Source of the DNA: an uncultured Marvinbryantia sp.
GTDB taxonomy: Bacteria > Bacillota > Clostridia > Lachnospirales > Lachnospiraceae
Reading direction: 5' to 3'
Length of the DNA: 64,000 bases
Assembly (NCBI GenBank): GCA_937915375.1
Contig: CALDMO010000016.1
Span: 1-64,000, forward strand
Shown here in pieces: positions 1 through 8,720 of the stretch. The translations under genes and the position numbers were made by a program. How positions within the stretch are numbered: position 1 is the first letter of the stretch; each line of letters opens with the position of its first letter. Under the pieces are notes generated by a model. It was given only the letters and a program-made list of their open reading frames with translations, was not told the origin of the DNA and made no database searches.

Positions 1-25
1 CAATATAGAATGGAGGCAATATTTT

Positions 26-148
26 ATGAGTAATAAATCAGAAAAAGAGATGGCTTTGGAAAGGTTTGTAGTTTTGTTAGAAAAGATTCTTGAAAAGTAC
101 GCAGAGCAGGTAGATGTTTCAAATCTTCCAGAGCCTAAAGATAATTAA
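26..148 (+). CDS. Small hypothetical protein of the mobile element (40 aa)
   Basis: A 40-codon ORF (MSNKSEKEMALE...) starts at an ATG nine bases after a GGAGG at 12-16 and ends just before a hairpin terminator. The predicted protein is charged and mostly helical, with no domain I recognise. Its place directly upstream of a large serine recombinase suggests it belongs to the same integrated element. No function is proposed. It is credible as a gene because start, ribosome-binding site and terminator all fit. Confidence 0.55.
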   Translation: MSNKSEKEMALERFVVLLEKILEKYAEQVDVSNLPEPKDN

Positions 149-153
149 AAATA

Positions 154-181
154 AAACCTGCAACTTACGTTGTGGGTTTTT
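154..181 (+). terminator. Rho-independent terminator after the 40-aa ORF
   Basis: An 11-bp stem (AAACCTGCAAC / GTTGTGGGTTT, with two G-U pairs) encloses a TTAC loop and runs into a short T-rich tract. It separates the small ORF from the recombinase gene. Confidence 0.6.
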
Positions 182-255
182 ATCTAAATAAAGAAATTTT
201 GCTTTATTACTCACAATAAAATGATGATTTCATGGATAAATGGAGGTAGAATGAA

Positions 256-1920
256 ATGACAAAAAAGGTAAAAGTTTATATTTATACCAGAGTTTCCACA
301 TCAATGCAGGTGGATGGATTCTCTTTGGATGCACAAACCGACCGTATACAGAAGTATGCGGATTATATGGATTTTGAAATTGTAGGAAGATATGAAGATG
401 CAGGAAAATCGGGCAAAAGTATTGAAGGAAGAATGGAATTTCAGAAGATGATGGAGGATATTAAGACAGGAAAAGATAAAGTTTCGTATGTGCTGGTATT
501 TAAACTTTCACGTTTTGGAAGAAATGCGGCGGACGTTTTATCTTCTTTGCAATTTATGCAGGACTATGGTGTGAATTTAATCAGTGTTGAAGATAGTATT
601 GACAGTTCCAAGGACGCTGGAAAGTTGATGATTTCCGTATTATCAGCAGTAGCAGAAATTGAACGTGAGAATATTCTTGTTCAGACTATGGAAGGACGGA
701 AACAAAAGGCACGAGAGGGAAAATGGAATGGAGGTTTTGCACCATACGGATATAAATTAGTGGATGGAAAACTGGAAATTGCAGAAGATGAAGCCGAAGC
801 AGTCAGAATGATTTATCAGCTTTATGTGAAGACAGAAATGGGGAGCAATGGGATTGCAAAGCAACTGCAATTACAGGGAATCCAGAAGAAAGCAAGGCAA
901 AATGGAACAAACACTTTATTTTCGGCACATCTTGTAAGGCTGATTTTGGACAATCCTGTTTATTGTGGTAAAATTGCATTTGGTAGAAGAAGTAACCAGA
1001 AAATAAGAGGTACAAGAAATGAATACCGTACTGTGAAACAGAAGAATTATTTAATCAGCGAAGGAATCCATGAAGCGATCGTTGATGAGGAATTATGGAA
1101 TCTTGCACATGAGAAAAGAATTGCACAGGCTAAAAAATATGAGCATGTAAATCGGGGACAGAATAAAATTCACTTGTTATCTGGACTTTTAAGATGTCCT
1201 GTATGCGGTGCTGGCATGTATGGGAATAAGTCTATCAAACATATAAATGGAAAAAGATATGAAGCATATTATTATGGATGTAAACATAGAACTATGGTGC
1301 GAGGACATGCTTGTACATACCGTAGACAATTAAATGAAGTAAAATTAGATATGGCAGTTGCAGAGATCATAAGCAAGATAGTTGGAAATTCTAAATTTGC
1401 GTCTGTAATGCAAAGCAAAATCAATATGAAAGTAGATACAAGACTCATTGATAAAGAAATTGAGAATTACCAAAAGCAATACACGCAGTTTTCCGGGACA
1501 AAAAAGAGTATTGAAAAGCAGATGGATAGTTTGGATTTTTTAGATAAGCATTATGAAAGAAAATTAAATGACTTGCAAAAGCGACTTGATAAAATGTATG
1601 ATTATATGGAAGATACAGAAGCAAAGCTGGAAGAAGCAAAAGCCAGAAAACGGACTATCGAAAGTGAAAAATTGTCTGGAGATAATGTGTATAAACTTTT
1701 AATTCATTTTGATAAGATTTATGATAAAATGAATGATGAAGATAAAAGGGCATTGCTTGTAGCCTTGATTAAAGAAATTCAAGTGTACGAGGAAGAACAA
1801 GAGAATGGACAGTGGTTGAAATCCATTAAATTTAATCTTCCTTTGTTAAATGAAGAACTGAATTTAGGGTTGGACAATGATGAGCATTGTGAGACGGTAT
1901 GCCTTTTGACCCGTAAATAA
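256..1920 (+). CDS. Large serine recombinase / site-specific integrase
   Basis: A 554-residue large serine recombinase that would catalyse integration and excision of a mobile element. The N-terminal resolvase domain (about 1-150) carries the catalytic serine in TRVST (Ser14) and the LSRFGRN segment near 84-90. A recombinase domain begins at about NGGFAPYGY (159-166). A zinc ribbon follows with CPVCG and a later Cys/His group (YGCKH, HAC), then a long coiled coil at about 400-490. The C-terminal EHCETVCLLTRK resembles the usual end of this family, so the gene looks complete. GGAGG at 242-246 fixes the ATG at 256; a nearby ATG at 251 is out of frame. The gene is AT-rich compared with the DNA downstream, which fits a mobile origin. 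Confidence 0.93.
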   Translation: MTKKVKVYIYTRVSTSMQVDGFSLDAQTDRIQKYADYMDFEIVGRYEDAGKSGKSIEGRMEFQKMMEDIKTGKDKVSYVLVFKLSRFGRNAADVLSSLQFMQDYGVNLISVEDSIDSSKDAGKLMISVLSAVAEIERENILVQTMEGRKQKAREGKWNGGFAPYGYKLVDGKLEIAEDEAEAVRMIYQLYVKTEMGSNGIAKQLQLQGIQKKARQNGTNTLFSAHLVRLILDNPVYCGKIAFGRRSNQKIRGTRNEYRTVKQKNYLISEGIHEAIVDEELWNLAHEKRIAQAKKYEHVNRGQNKIHLLSGLLRCPVCGAGMYGNKSIKHINGKRYEAYYYGCKHRTMVRGHACTYRRQLNEVKLDMAVAEIISKIVGNSKFASVMQSKINMKVDTRLIDKEIENYQKQYTQFSGTKKSIEKQMDSLDFLDKHYERKLNDLQKRLDKMYDYMEDTEAKLEEAKARKRTIESEKLSGDNVYKLLIHFDKIYDKMNDEDKRALLVALIKEIQVYEEEQENGQWLKSIKFNLPLLNEELNLGLDNDEHCETVCLLTRK

Positions 1921-1934
1921 AGGCGTTTTCACTC

Positions 1935-1964
1935 TTGACACTTCTTTTGTTCGCGTCCTATACT
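1935..1964 (+). promoter_or_regulatory. Sigma-A-type promoter of the alpha/beta hydrolase gene
   Basis: TTGACA at 1935-1940 and TATACT at 1959-1964 are separated by 18 bp. They sit just after the recombinase stop and 33 bases before the hydrolase start, so the hydrolase need not depend on the mobile element. Confidence 0.65.
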
Positions 1965-1996
1965 GAACGTATCAAAGGAGTAGGAGGCGGTATTTT

Positions 1997-2923
1997 ATGT
2001 TACATGAAGTATCTTTTGCGTCGTTTAATGAACGTGATCAGGTTCAGGGGTGGATTTACGTTCCGGCATGCGAAGTGAAGGGAATTGTGCAGTTGATTCA
2101 TGGATTTGGGGAGCATTCCAGACGCTACATTCACATGATTTCCTCATTTCTGGATGCGGGGTATATTGTGGCTGCTGATGATCATGTCGGTCATGGAAAA
2201 ACAGCCATGGTGAACAACGTATGGGGTGATTGGGGTGGCAAAGGACCGCATACGATGATGGAGGATGAGCATATCTTAAAAGAAATCGTCTGTGAAAAAT
2301 ATCAGAATCTTCCATATTTTTTGTTTGGACACAGTATGGGTTCCTTTATTACCAGAGATTTTATCGCAAAATATGGCGGAGAACTCGCAGGAGCAACAAT
2401 CTGCGGTACGGCCGGTATTTTCCGGGGCGCTGTACAGGCGGCGGAAGAATTGAAAAAGGTGATTGATGCCGGTCATGGAGAAGAATATGATCCGCAGGCG
2501 GTTGGAAGGATGATGGGCTGGATGTGTGAGCGATGTGGTGAGATTCATATTGGAAATGAGTGGATCTGTGCAGATCCATTTGTGCAGAGAGATCACGCGG
2601 AAGACCCGTTTGATGCATTTACCAGACCGACGAGCAATCGTTCGCTCTATGATTTTACACAGATGATGGCGCAGATCGAGGGTACAAAGTGGGCGAAAAA
2701 GGTTCCGACAGAATTGCCGATTTATAACATTGCCGGAGATCAGGATCCGGTTGGCGAATATGGACAGGGCGTATATGAGGTTTCCAACTGGCTTGTTTCT
2801 ACCGGACATCAGGTGAAGACAAAGCTGTACTCGGGCTATCGCCATGAAATACATAATTATGCGGCGATCAAAAATGAAGTGGAAGCCGGAATTATTGCTT
2901 TTATGGATGGCGTGCTGAAATAA
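1997..2923 (+). CDS. Alpha/beta hydrolase, monoacylglycerol lipase/lysophospholipase type
   Basis: A 308-residue serine hydrolase of the Hydrolase_4 / monoglyceride lipase type. The nucleophile elbow GHSMG lies at 111-115 (Ser113). The oxyanion-region HGFGEH is at 35-40. The acid is probably Asp248 or Asp250 in the AGDQDP segment, and the base is His283 in YRHEIHN. There is no signal peptide, so it is probably cytoplasmic and acts on a lipid-like ester; the substrate cannot be read from the sequence. The ATG follows GGAGG at 1983-1987. It is a single gene with its own promoter and is the first gene outside the mobile-element end. Confidence 0.88.
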   Translation: MLHEVSFASFNERDQVQGWIYVPACEVKGIVQLIHGFGEHSRRYIHMISSFLDAGYIVAADDHVGHGKTAMVNNVWGDWGGKGPHTMMEDEHILKEIVCEKYQNLPYFLFGHSMGSFITRDFIAKYGGELAGATICGTAGIFRGAVQAAEELKKVIDAGHGEEYDPQAVGRMMGWMCERCGEIHIGNEWICADPFVQRDHAEDPFDAFTRPTSNRSLYDFTQMMAQIEGTKWAKKVPTELPIYNIAGDQDPVGEYGQGVYEVSNWLVSTGHQVKTKLYSGYRHEIHNYAAIKNEVEAGIIAFMDGVLK

Positions 2924-2993
2924 TTTCAGAAAATAAAGAATTCTGCTGTCGGCCACGCACGGATTTATCCATACAAGAAGTCGATATTTCGTG

Positions 2994-3021
2994 TTGACAA
3001 AATTAAAAAACAATTTATAAT
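2994..3021 (+). promoter_or_regulatory. Promoter of the riboswitch-controlled transporter operon
   Basis: TTGACA at 2994-2999 and a perfect TATAAT at 3016-3021 are spaced 16 bp apart. Transcription would begin near 3028, at the first base pair of the riboswitch P1 stem. Confidence 0.8.
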
Positions 3022-3028
3022 TATTTAT

Positions 3029-3187
3029 GTGCAGTGCCGAAAGGCTGCCTTAAAAGGTAATGGGAACGGAGTATAAGCTTCGACAGCCCCCGCTACTGTA
3101 GGATGGACGAAATTCTTTTAAAAGTCACTGTGAAAATGGGAAGACAAAGAAGAGTAGGATGAGATCGAGTCAGGAGACCTGCTGCAC
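3029..3187 (+). promoter_or_regulatory. Cobalamin (adenosylcobalamin-type) riboswitch aptamer
   Basis: Class hallmarks appear in order: a P1 stem formed by GTGCAG (3029-3034) and CTGCAC (3182-3187), the core segment ACAGCCCCCGCTACTG near 3084-3099, a GTCACTG segment, GGGAAGAC, and the B12 box GTCAGGAGACCTGC ending near 3184. The aptamer opens a leader of about 430 nt ahead of a solute-binding protein gene. By family knowledge, ligand binding should shut off the downstream genes. The ligand is expected to be a cobalamin; which form cannot be told here. Confidence 0.9.
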
Positions 3188-3258
3188 AAAACAGTATTCT
3201 TCGGTGGGAAGTGTTGTGCTGTATGAGAAAAGATCATAATGCGTGTATCGTTACGTAT

Positions 3259-3340
3259 ACTGTGCTTTGGAGCACAGGGCAAGTAACCTGTTTAGAGTAT
3301 CTTTTTTTATATAAGGACCGGAGAGGGTCCTTTTTTTGTT
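3259..3340 (+). terminator. Riboswitch expression platform with intrinsic terminator
   Basis: A TGTGCT-TTGG-AGCACA hairpin near 3259-3274 is followed by a terminator. Its stem AAGGACC (3313-3319) / GGTCCTT (3326-3332) is followed by a seven-T run and more Ts. Lying between the B12 aptamer and the coding start at 3462, it is the likely ligand-controlled transcription stop. Confidence 0.75.
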
Positions 3341-3461
3341 TTAAAGACGCTCTTTAATGAAGCATAGGGAATTTGTGGGGAAGGTAACAAAGCAGACAAG
3401 AAAAAGAAAATATGGCGCAGAGAACTCCGAGGACAAAAAATATTTTCTCAGGAGGAAAACA

Positions 3462-5123
3462 ATGAAAAAACAGGTAATGACAATGCTGCTGGCGGGTCTT
3501 TTGGTATCCGGAACATATGGTACAACCATTTTGGCAGCGGAACCGGCAGTACAGGCAAAGGAAGAACATTTGACAATCGGTACAACGACAGCGAATGATA
3601 CGTTTAATCTGACATCACAGCAGGGCGCATTTGGAAAAATAAATTATAACTGTGTTGCAAATGCGTATTTTGCGTACCGAGATGAAAACAATGAAATTCA
3701 GCCGTATTTTTTGAAAGAATATGAGATCTCAGAAGATGGAACAGAGTTGAAGATGACATTTCCAACAGATAAAGTGTGGCATGACGGGAAACCGGTAACG
3801 ATGGAAGATATACAATTCACACTGGAGTATTATAGAGATGTGATCCAGAATAGTTATATTAAAAATCTTGAGAGCATCGAGGTGGCAGGGGAAGATTCCA
3901 TGATACTGAGATTTTCCAAACCGGATGCGTATTCTTATATGGTAAACGGAGCAACCAGTCAAAGTATATTGCCAAAACATATTTGGGAAAAGGTTACAGA
4001 ACCGGATGATTACGTTGGGGAAGATGCTTATATCGGGTGTGGTCCGTATAAAGTAGTGAGCTATGATGTAGACGCAGGAGTTTGTGAGTATGAAGCAGTG
4101 CCGGAAAACAATTATCTTGGAGATCTGACAATAGATTCTGTGACGTTAAAGGCATATTCCAGCCAGGATGCACTTCTTATGGCGATGGTAAATGGAGAAG
4201 TGGACGCGATGTTTGATTATGCCAATCCGATCAGCACCACATTGCTGGATTTGATTGCGTCAGATGATGCTGTGGATCCGGGAATGAGTGATTATAATGG
4301 AAATTATCAGATTACGTTTGGTATGGAAGCAGGACATGTGTTTGCGGAAAAAGCTCCGAGGGAAGCTGTGATTAAGTGTTTGGATTGGAATCTGATCTGT
4401 ACAATGATTAATGGTGAGTATGGAGAAATTCCATCAAGCGGTGTTATTTCTCCGTCTTGTAAAGGATTTGATGAAAATCTTTGGAGGTTCTATCAGGATA
4501 CAGAAGAGGCGATAAAGATTTTGGAAGATGCCGGATATGTGGATCAAGATGGAGATGGTTATCGTGAGACACCGGATGGAAAGCAGCTGGATATTAAGGT
4601 AACTCCACAGTATGCTGCCAAAAAACAGGAGCTGTTGAATCGACTGGCAGATATTGTGATGGCAAGTATGGAGAAAATTGGATTAAAAACACATATTGAC
4701 AGTGAAAGTCTGCAGAGCAGTGAGATTTGGGAAGCAAATATGGTTGATGGAAACTATGACATGAATATTGGCTACAACACTTCCGGAACAGCGCAGTATC
4801 GTTCGGCATTCCGGTATTTTGTAGCGGATGTACTGGAAGATGATACAGAGAATACAGCAGGTGCGACTTGGATCTGGGGAACGAACCATGATCCTAAATT
4901 AACGGAAGAGGTATGGGGACTTGCGTATTCAAAATCGGAAGAAGAGTACCTTCAGCACATAACGGCACTTCAGAAAATGGCATCAGAAGAGTTGTTTGCA
5001 TGTTCTCTCTGTTGGGAGAAGGCATTTTTCCCATATCGTACAGATAAATTTGAAAATTTCGCTAACTGGGATAGCTGGGGAGTAGTGAATGTAGAAACGT
5101 GGTATCAGGTAACAGCAAAATAA
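3462..5123 (+). CDS. Family-5 extracellular solute-binding protein (peptide/nickel type)
   Basis: A 553-residue SBP_bac_5 protein, the substrate-capturing part of an Opp/Dpp/Nik-type importer. The start is the ATG at 3462, preceded by AGGAGG; an in-frame upstream extension from 3357 lacks a ribosome-binding site. The N-terminus MKKQVMTMLLAGLLVSG is a signal peptide with likely cleavage near LAAEPA or AVQA. There is no cysteine in the first 40 residues and so no lipobox, which is unusual for a Gram-positive binding protein. The body shows family features such as WHDGKPVTMEDIQFTLEYY and a DQDGDGYRETPDGK segment. It heads a five-gene operon under a cobalamin riboswitch. Substrate candidates are cobalt, a corrinoid or a peptide; the sequence does not decide. 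Confidence 0.9.
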   Translation: MKKQVMTMLLAGLLVSGTYGTTILAAEPAVQAKEEHLTIGTTTANDTFNLTSQQGAFGKINYNCVANAYFAYRDENNEIQPYFLKEYEISEDGTELKMTFPTDKVWHDGKPVTMEDIQFTLEYYRDVIQNSYIKNLESIEVAGEDSMILRFSKPDAYSYMVNGATSQSILPKHIWEKVTEPDDYVGEDAYIGCGPYKVVSYDVDAGVCEYEAVPENNYLGDLTIDSVTLKAYSSQDALLMAMVNGEVDAMFDYANPISTTLLDLIASDDAVDPGMSDYNGNYQITFGMEAGHVFAEKAPREAVIKCLDWNLICTMINGEYGEIPSSGVISPSCKGFDENLWRFYQDTEEAIKILEDAGYVDQDGDGYRETPDGKQLDIKVTPQYAAKKQELLNRLADIVMASMEKIGLKTHIDSESLQSSEIWEANMVDGNYDMNIGYNTSGTAQYRSAFRYFVADVLEDDTENTAGATWIWGTNHDPKLTEEVWGLAYSKSEEEYLQHITALQKMASEELFACSLCWEKAFFPYRTDKFENFANWDSWGVVNVETWYQVTAK

Positions 5124-5150
5124 ATTTATCTGAAGGATAAGACAAGAGTT

Positions 5151-5178
5151 TCTCCGGGACATGTTCCCGGAGATTTTT
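5151..5178 (+). terminator. Intra-operon hairpin after the binding-protein gene
   Basis: A perfect 9-bp stem TCTCCGGGA (5151-5159) / TCCCGGAGA (5165-5173) is followed by TTTTTG. It lies between the binding-protein and permease genes, so it probably attenuates read-through or stabilises the upstream mRNA, giving more binding protein than permease. Confidence 0.65.
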
Positions 5179-5192
5179 GTAAAAGGAGAAGT

Positions 5193-6182
5193 ATGATCAA
5201 ACAGATAGTGAAAAAGATAGCAGTAGCGTTGCTGACGATTTATCTGATAATAACGCTTAGCTTTTTTATGGTACGATTTATGCCGGGCGATCCACTGGTA
5301 CATTTGGTGGGACAGGAGCAATACTATTATCTAAAAGAATTTAATCCGGGAGAATTGGAACGCATTGCTGACAAATATGCGATATCAGGCGGAATAGGAT
5401 ATCAATATTGGAATTACTTAAAAAGTATCGGAAGTCTTGATTTTGGAATTGCCTATGCAAATAAACAGCCGGTAATAACGAATATTCTTTCCAGCGCGAA
5501 ATGGACGTTAATACTTACCGTTCCGGTATTTGTAATTGGAGGATTTTTAGGGGCAGTTCTTGGAATTTTTGCAGGTTGGAATCCGGGTGGGCTGTTTGAC
5601 AAAATTACGACACCGATTTTTCTGTTTCTAAATACAATTCCGACAAACTGCATTGGAATTCTCGCAGTTGTAATTTTTGCTTTTAAGTTTCAATGGTTTC
5701 CATTGAACGGCATGACATCTGGAGGCTTAGCTGGATGGGATATGGTTGCTGATGTTTTGTGGCATGCGGCGCTTCCAATGATACTGCTTTTATTTTTTCG
5801 AATATCCGGAAATTTTATGTTAATGAAAAGTAATGTGTCTCAGATTCGCGAAGAGGATTATATTGTTACTGCAAGAGCCAAAGGGTTGTCAGAATATTGG
5901 GTGCTTTTTCGACATGTTGTAAAAAATGCTATGTTGCCGTATATTTCATCCCTGTGCGTACAACTGGGGGGAATTTTGTCTGGATCAATGGTGCTGGAAG
6001 TGATATTTGGATGGAAAGGAATGGGACAGCTTTTTTATAATGCAGTCAGTAGCAGAGATTTTCCGACGGCACAGGCATGTTTTATTATTTCGGCAGTCTG
6101 CGTTGTTGTTGGAAATTTATTGGGGGATATCATAAACGGAATGATTGATCCACGTATAAAGGAGGTTCATGTTGAAGCGTAA
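5193..6182 (+). CDS. ABC transporter permease, DppB/OppB/NikB family
   Basis: A 329-residue inner-membrane permease of the BPD_transp_1 family. The N-terminal membrane segment and the MVRFMPGDPL segment are typical of DppB-type subunits. Five further hydrophobic segments follow. The EAA-type coupling loop, which docks on the ATPases, is around EEDYIVTARAKGLSE. The ATG follows AAAGGAG. The last codons overlap the next gene, so the two permeases are translationally coupled. It would form the channel with the 6169-6981 product. Confidence 0.92.
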   Translation: MIKQIVKKIAVALLTIYLIITLSFFMVRFMPGDPLVHLVGQEQYYYLKEFNPGELERIADKYAISGGIGYQYWNYLKSIGSLDFGIAYANKQPVITNILSSAKWTLILTVPVFVIGGFLGAVLGIFAGWNPGGLFDKITTPIFLFLNTIPTNCIGILAVVIFAFKFQWFPLNGMTSGGLAGWDMVADVLWHAALPMILLLFFRISGNFMLMKSNVSQIREEDYIVTARAKGLSEYWVLFRHVVKNAMLPYISSLCVQLGGILSGSMVLEVIFGWKGMGQLFYNAVSSRDFPTAQACFIISAVCVVVGNLLGDIINGMIDPRIKEVHVEA

Positions 6183-6981
6183 AAAAAATATGCCGTTAAT
6201 TGTCGGCAGTATGATTGTGGGTGGATTTCTCCTCATTGCTTTGTTTGCACCGATACTTGCGCCATGTGATCCGCATGAGATGGGAATTCCTTATATCAAA
6301 CCTTGTGCGGAACATCTTCTTGGGACTAATGATGTTGGACAGGATATTTTTAGTGAATTACTTTATGGAACGCGGGTTTCCTTGATGATTGGTGTGTTTA
6401 CGGCAGTTATTGTTATGGTTGTTGCCACGGGAATGGCGTTGCTTTCCGGTTATTATGGAGGAATTATAGATAAGGTGGTGACAGCGGTGACAAACATCAC
6501 GATGGCATTGCCAAGTCTTGCGTTAACAGTCCTTCTGGTGGCATATTTGAATCCTGGAAAGTTAAGTATTATTATTGCAATCAGTCTTACAGCCTGGACG
6601 GGAACGGCTCGTATGCTTAGAGCAAAGGTGATGCAGCTTTGCGAAATGCCGTTTATAAAGATGGAGAAAGCGCTTGGGATGGGAGATGCAGTTATTATGA
6701 TAAAACACATTGTTCCGAATTTGAAAGATTTGATTCTTACTAGAGCAGCGCTTGCCATATCTTCTGCGATGATGACGGAAGCCGGCTTGAGCTTTTTGGG
6801 ATTGGGAGACTATGGAGAAAAAAGCTGGGGAAGTATTTTGCATTATGCTTTTTATCAAAATGGTGTTATTCGTAATTATTATTGGTGGTATCTTCCGCCG
6901 ATTCTTTGTACCTCACTTGCAACGTTGGGATTTATGCTGATGGGTTATTATGGAATGCAAAGGAGAAGAAAAACATGCTAG
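6169..6981 (+). CDS. ABC transporter permease, DppC/OppC/NikC family
   Basis: A 270-residue second permease of the importer. An N-terminal membrane segment is followed by LAPCDPHEMG, the family LLGTNDVGQDIFSELLYGTRVSL block and the C-terminal AGLSFLGLGD block, all typical of DppC/OppC proteins. It overlaps the upstream permease by 14 bases. GGAGG at 6161-6165 is only three bases from the ATG at 6169; the TTG at 6172 would have more usual spacing, so the true start could be one codon later. It also overlaps the following ATPase gene by seven bases. Confidence 0.92.
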   Translation: MLKRKKNMPLIVGSMIVGGFLLIALFAPILAPCDPHEMGIPYIKPCAEHLLGTNDVGQDIFSELLYGTRVSLMIGVFTAVIVMVVATGMALLSGYYGGIIDKVVTAVTNITMALPSLALTVLLVAYLNPGKLSIIIAISLTAWTGTARMLRAKVMQLCEMPFIKMEKALGMGDAVIMIKHIVPNLKDLILTRAALAISSAMMTEAGLSFLGLGDYGEKSWGSILHYAFYQNGVIRNYYWWYLPPILCTSLATLGFMLMGYYGMQRRRKTC

Positions 6982-7913
6982 AGATAGAGCACATATCGGT
7001 ACATTTTGCAGCGGGGCATACGGTACAGGCGGTGGAAGATGTCTCTTTTCGTATTCCGCAAGGAAGCCGTATGGCAATTGTAGGGGAGACGGGAAGCGGG
7101 AAAAGTGTATTGCTTCTTGCTATTTTGAATTTGCTTCCGAAGAATGCACATGTGTCAGGAAAGGCGGTGTTGGATGGAGAAGATTTACTGACCATGTCAA
7201 AGAAACAATTAAATAGGATTCGGGGAGGAAAAATTTCATATGTGCCGCAGGGAGGCGGAGCTAGTCTTAATCCGTTATATACGATTGGATTCCAGGTGGG
7301 AGAGCCATTGATGATACATCGAAATTATTCCAGAAAACAAGCGTTTTTGGAAAGTATTTCTTTGCTAAAGCGGTTTAATTTGGGAAATGAAGAGAAAACA
7401 GCATCTTTTTATCCGCACATGTTGAGTGGCGGAATGCGCCAAAGAGCAATGGTTGCAATGGGAATTTCCGCAGGCGCTGAAATTATTTTTGCAGATGAAC
7501 CAACAAAGGGGCTGGATGAGAGAAGAGTACATTTGACAGCGGAAACGCTAAATAGACTGGAAAAAGAAACGCTTCTTTGTGTAACACACGATTTGCGTTT
7601 TGCATCAGAAGTTTGTCAGGAAATTATTGTAATGTATGCAGGACAGCAGGTTGAAGCCGGACAGACGAGAGAATTATTTCAGAGCCCGCTTCATCCATAT
7701 ACAAAAGCAATGCTTGAGGCGATGCCGGAAAATGGAATGAAATTTCAGGCGGGATTTGCGGCAGAGCACAGTGTACTGGATGGCGGCTGTCGATATCGGG
7801 AAAGATGTCCATATGCGCAAGAACGATGCAGGCAGATTCCACCGATGGCAGTGGTAGGGAAACGGAAAGTGAGGTGCTGGAATTATGTTGTTGGAGACAA
7901 GGGAACTTTCTAA
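6975..7913 (+). CDS. ABC transporter ATPase, DppD/OppD family
   Basis: A 312-residue ATPase of the importer. It has Walker A GETGSGKS (37-44), signature LSGGMRQR, Walker B IIFADEPTKGLD and a switch histidine in CVTHD. The C-terminal oligopeptide-transporter extension has PLHPYTKAMLEAMP and four cysteines (CRYRERC, ERC, RC). Such cysteines bind a [4Fe-4S] cluster in some DppD-type proteins; that is inferred here. The start is the ATG at 6975 with AGGAGAAG upstream. A longer in-frame reading from 6882 lies inside the permease gene and is rejected. Confidence 0.92.
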   Translation: MLEIEHISVHFAAGHTVQAVEDVSFRIPQGSRMAIVGETGSGKSVLLLAILNLLPKNAHVSGKAVLDGEDLLTMSKKQLNRIRGGKISYVPQGGGASLNPLYTIGFQVGEPLMIHRNYSRKQAFLESISLLKRFNLGNEEKTASFYPHMLSGGMRQRAMVAMGISAGAEIIFADEPTKGLDERRVHLTAETLNRLEKETLLCVTHDLRFASEVCQEIIVMYAGQQVEAGQTRELFQSPLHPYTKAMLEAMPENGMKFQAGFAAEHSVLDGGCRYRERCPYAQERCRQIPPMAVVGKRKVRCWNYVVGDKGTF

Positions 7914-8553
7914 AAAATTTTCCGGTAAAAAAATGGAAACAGAAGCAGTAAAGAGGGTTTCCATTAAGGTCAACCAAGGGGAAACCGTTGGATTATTTGG
8001 TGAAAGCGGAAGTGGAAAAACAACACTTGGACAAATGATAGCAGGTCTTATCAAACCGACGGGAGGAACAATATTTTGGAAAGGAAATCAGGTTTTTTTC
8101 CCATATAAAGGTGAAATAAGGCAAAAGATACAGATATTGTTTCAACATCCGGAGATGTCATTTAATCCGGTTTTGCCGTTGCTTAGCAGTATGGAGGAAC
8201 CATATAAACGATATGGTTTTCCTTATTCGGAAGAGATTCTGGAACAGGATATACAAAAATTTGGCCTAAGGATGGAGCATATGAGACGGTATCCGGCAGA
8301 ACTGAGCGGCGGGGAATTACAAAGAGCGGCGTTGGCGAGAATTCTGGTATTATCTCCGGAATTACTGGTATTGGATGAGCCTACCAGTATGCTGGATGTA
8401 ATTACACAGGCGCAGATGATGGATATGCTGCGAACAATTCAAAAAGAAAGGCATACAGCATTCGTATTTATTACACATAATCGAACGTTGTGTGAGACCT
8501 TTTGTGATCGCATTTATTATATTGAAAGAGGAGAAATTACAAATCAAAGTTAG
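7885..8553 (+). CDS. ABC transporter ATPase, DppF/OppF family (short)
   Basis: A 222-residue second ATPase, overlapping the first by 29 bases. It has Walker A GESGSGKT (39-46), signature LSGGELQR and Walker B LLVLDEPTSMLD. It is shorter than typical OppF/DppF (over 300 residues) because the C-terminal oligopeptide-transporter extension is absent; the NikE-type partners of nickel/cobalt importers are likewise short. That is weak support for a metal or metal-chelate substrate. It closes the operon. Confidence 0.9.
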   Translation: MLLETRELSKKFSGKKMETEAVKRVSIKVNQGETVGLFGESGSGKTTLGQMIAGLIKPTGGTIFWKGNQVFFPYKGEIRQKIQILFQHPEMSFNPVLPLLSSMEEPYKRYGFPYSEEILEQDIQKFGLRMEHMRRYPAELSGGELQRAALARILVLSPELLVLDEPTSMLDVITQAQMMDMLRTIQKERHTAFVFITHNRTLCETFCDRIYYIERGEITNQS

Positions 8554-8631
8554 TAGGATTTGGAAGAAAAGAAATTCTGATACAAGAGACTTTTCAGCCT
8601 GTTACATATTTATCCGACCGGTCTAAAAAGC

Positions 8632-8660
8632 TTGCAAACAGCGGATAAAGTGCGTATAAT
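8632..8660 (+). promoter_or_regulatory. Promoter of the potABCD operon
   Basis: TTGCAA at 8632-8637 and a perfect TATAAT at 8655-8660 are separated by 17 bp, about 60 bases before potA. No known riboswitch fold was recognised between promoter and gene. Confidence 0.7.
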
Positions 8661-8720
8661 TTATAAAGACAGTTTTAAAGAATCAGGACAGGTTTTACGG
8701 AAAGGTATTATAGAAAGAAA

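Noticed and set aside
2276..3013. 245-codon open frame on the minus strand
   Set aside because: Antisense to the alpha/beta hydrolase and running into the riboswitch promoter; no start signals or domain.
3357..3461. N-terminal extension of the family-5 binding protein
   Set aside because: It would put 35 charged residues before a normal signal peptide, and AGGAGG lies right before ATG 3462.
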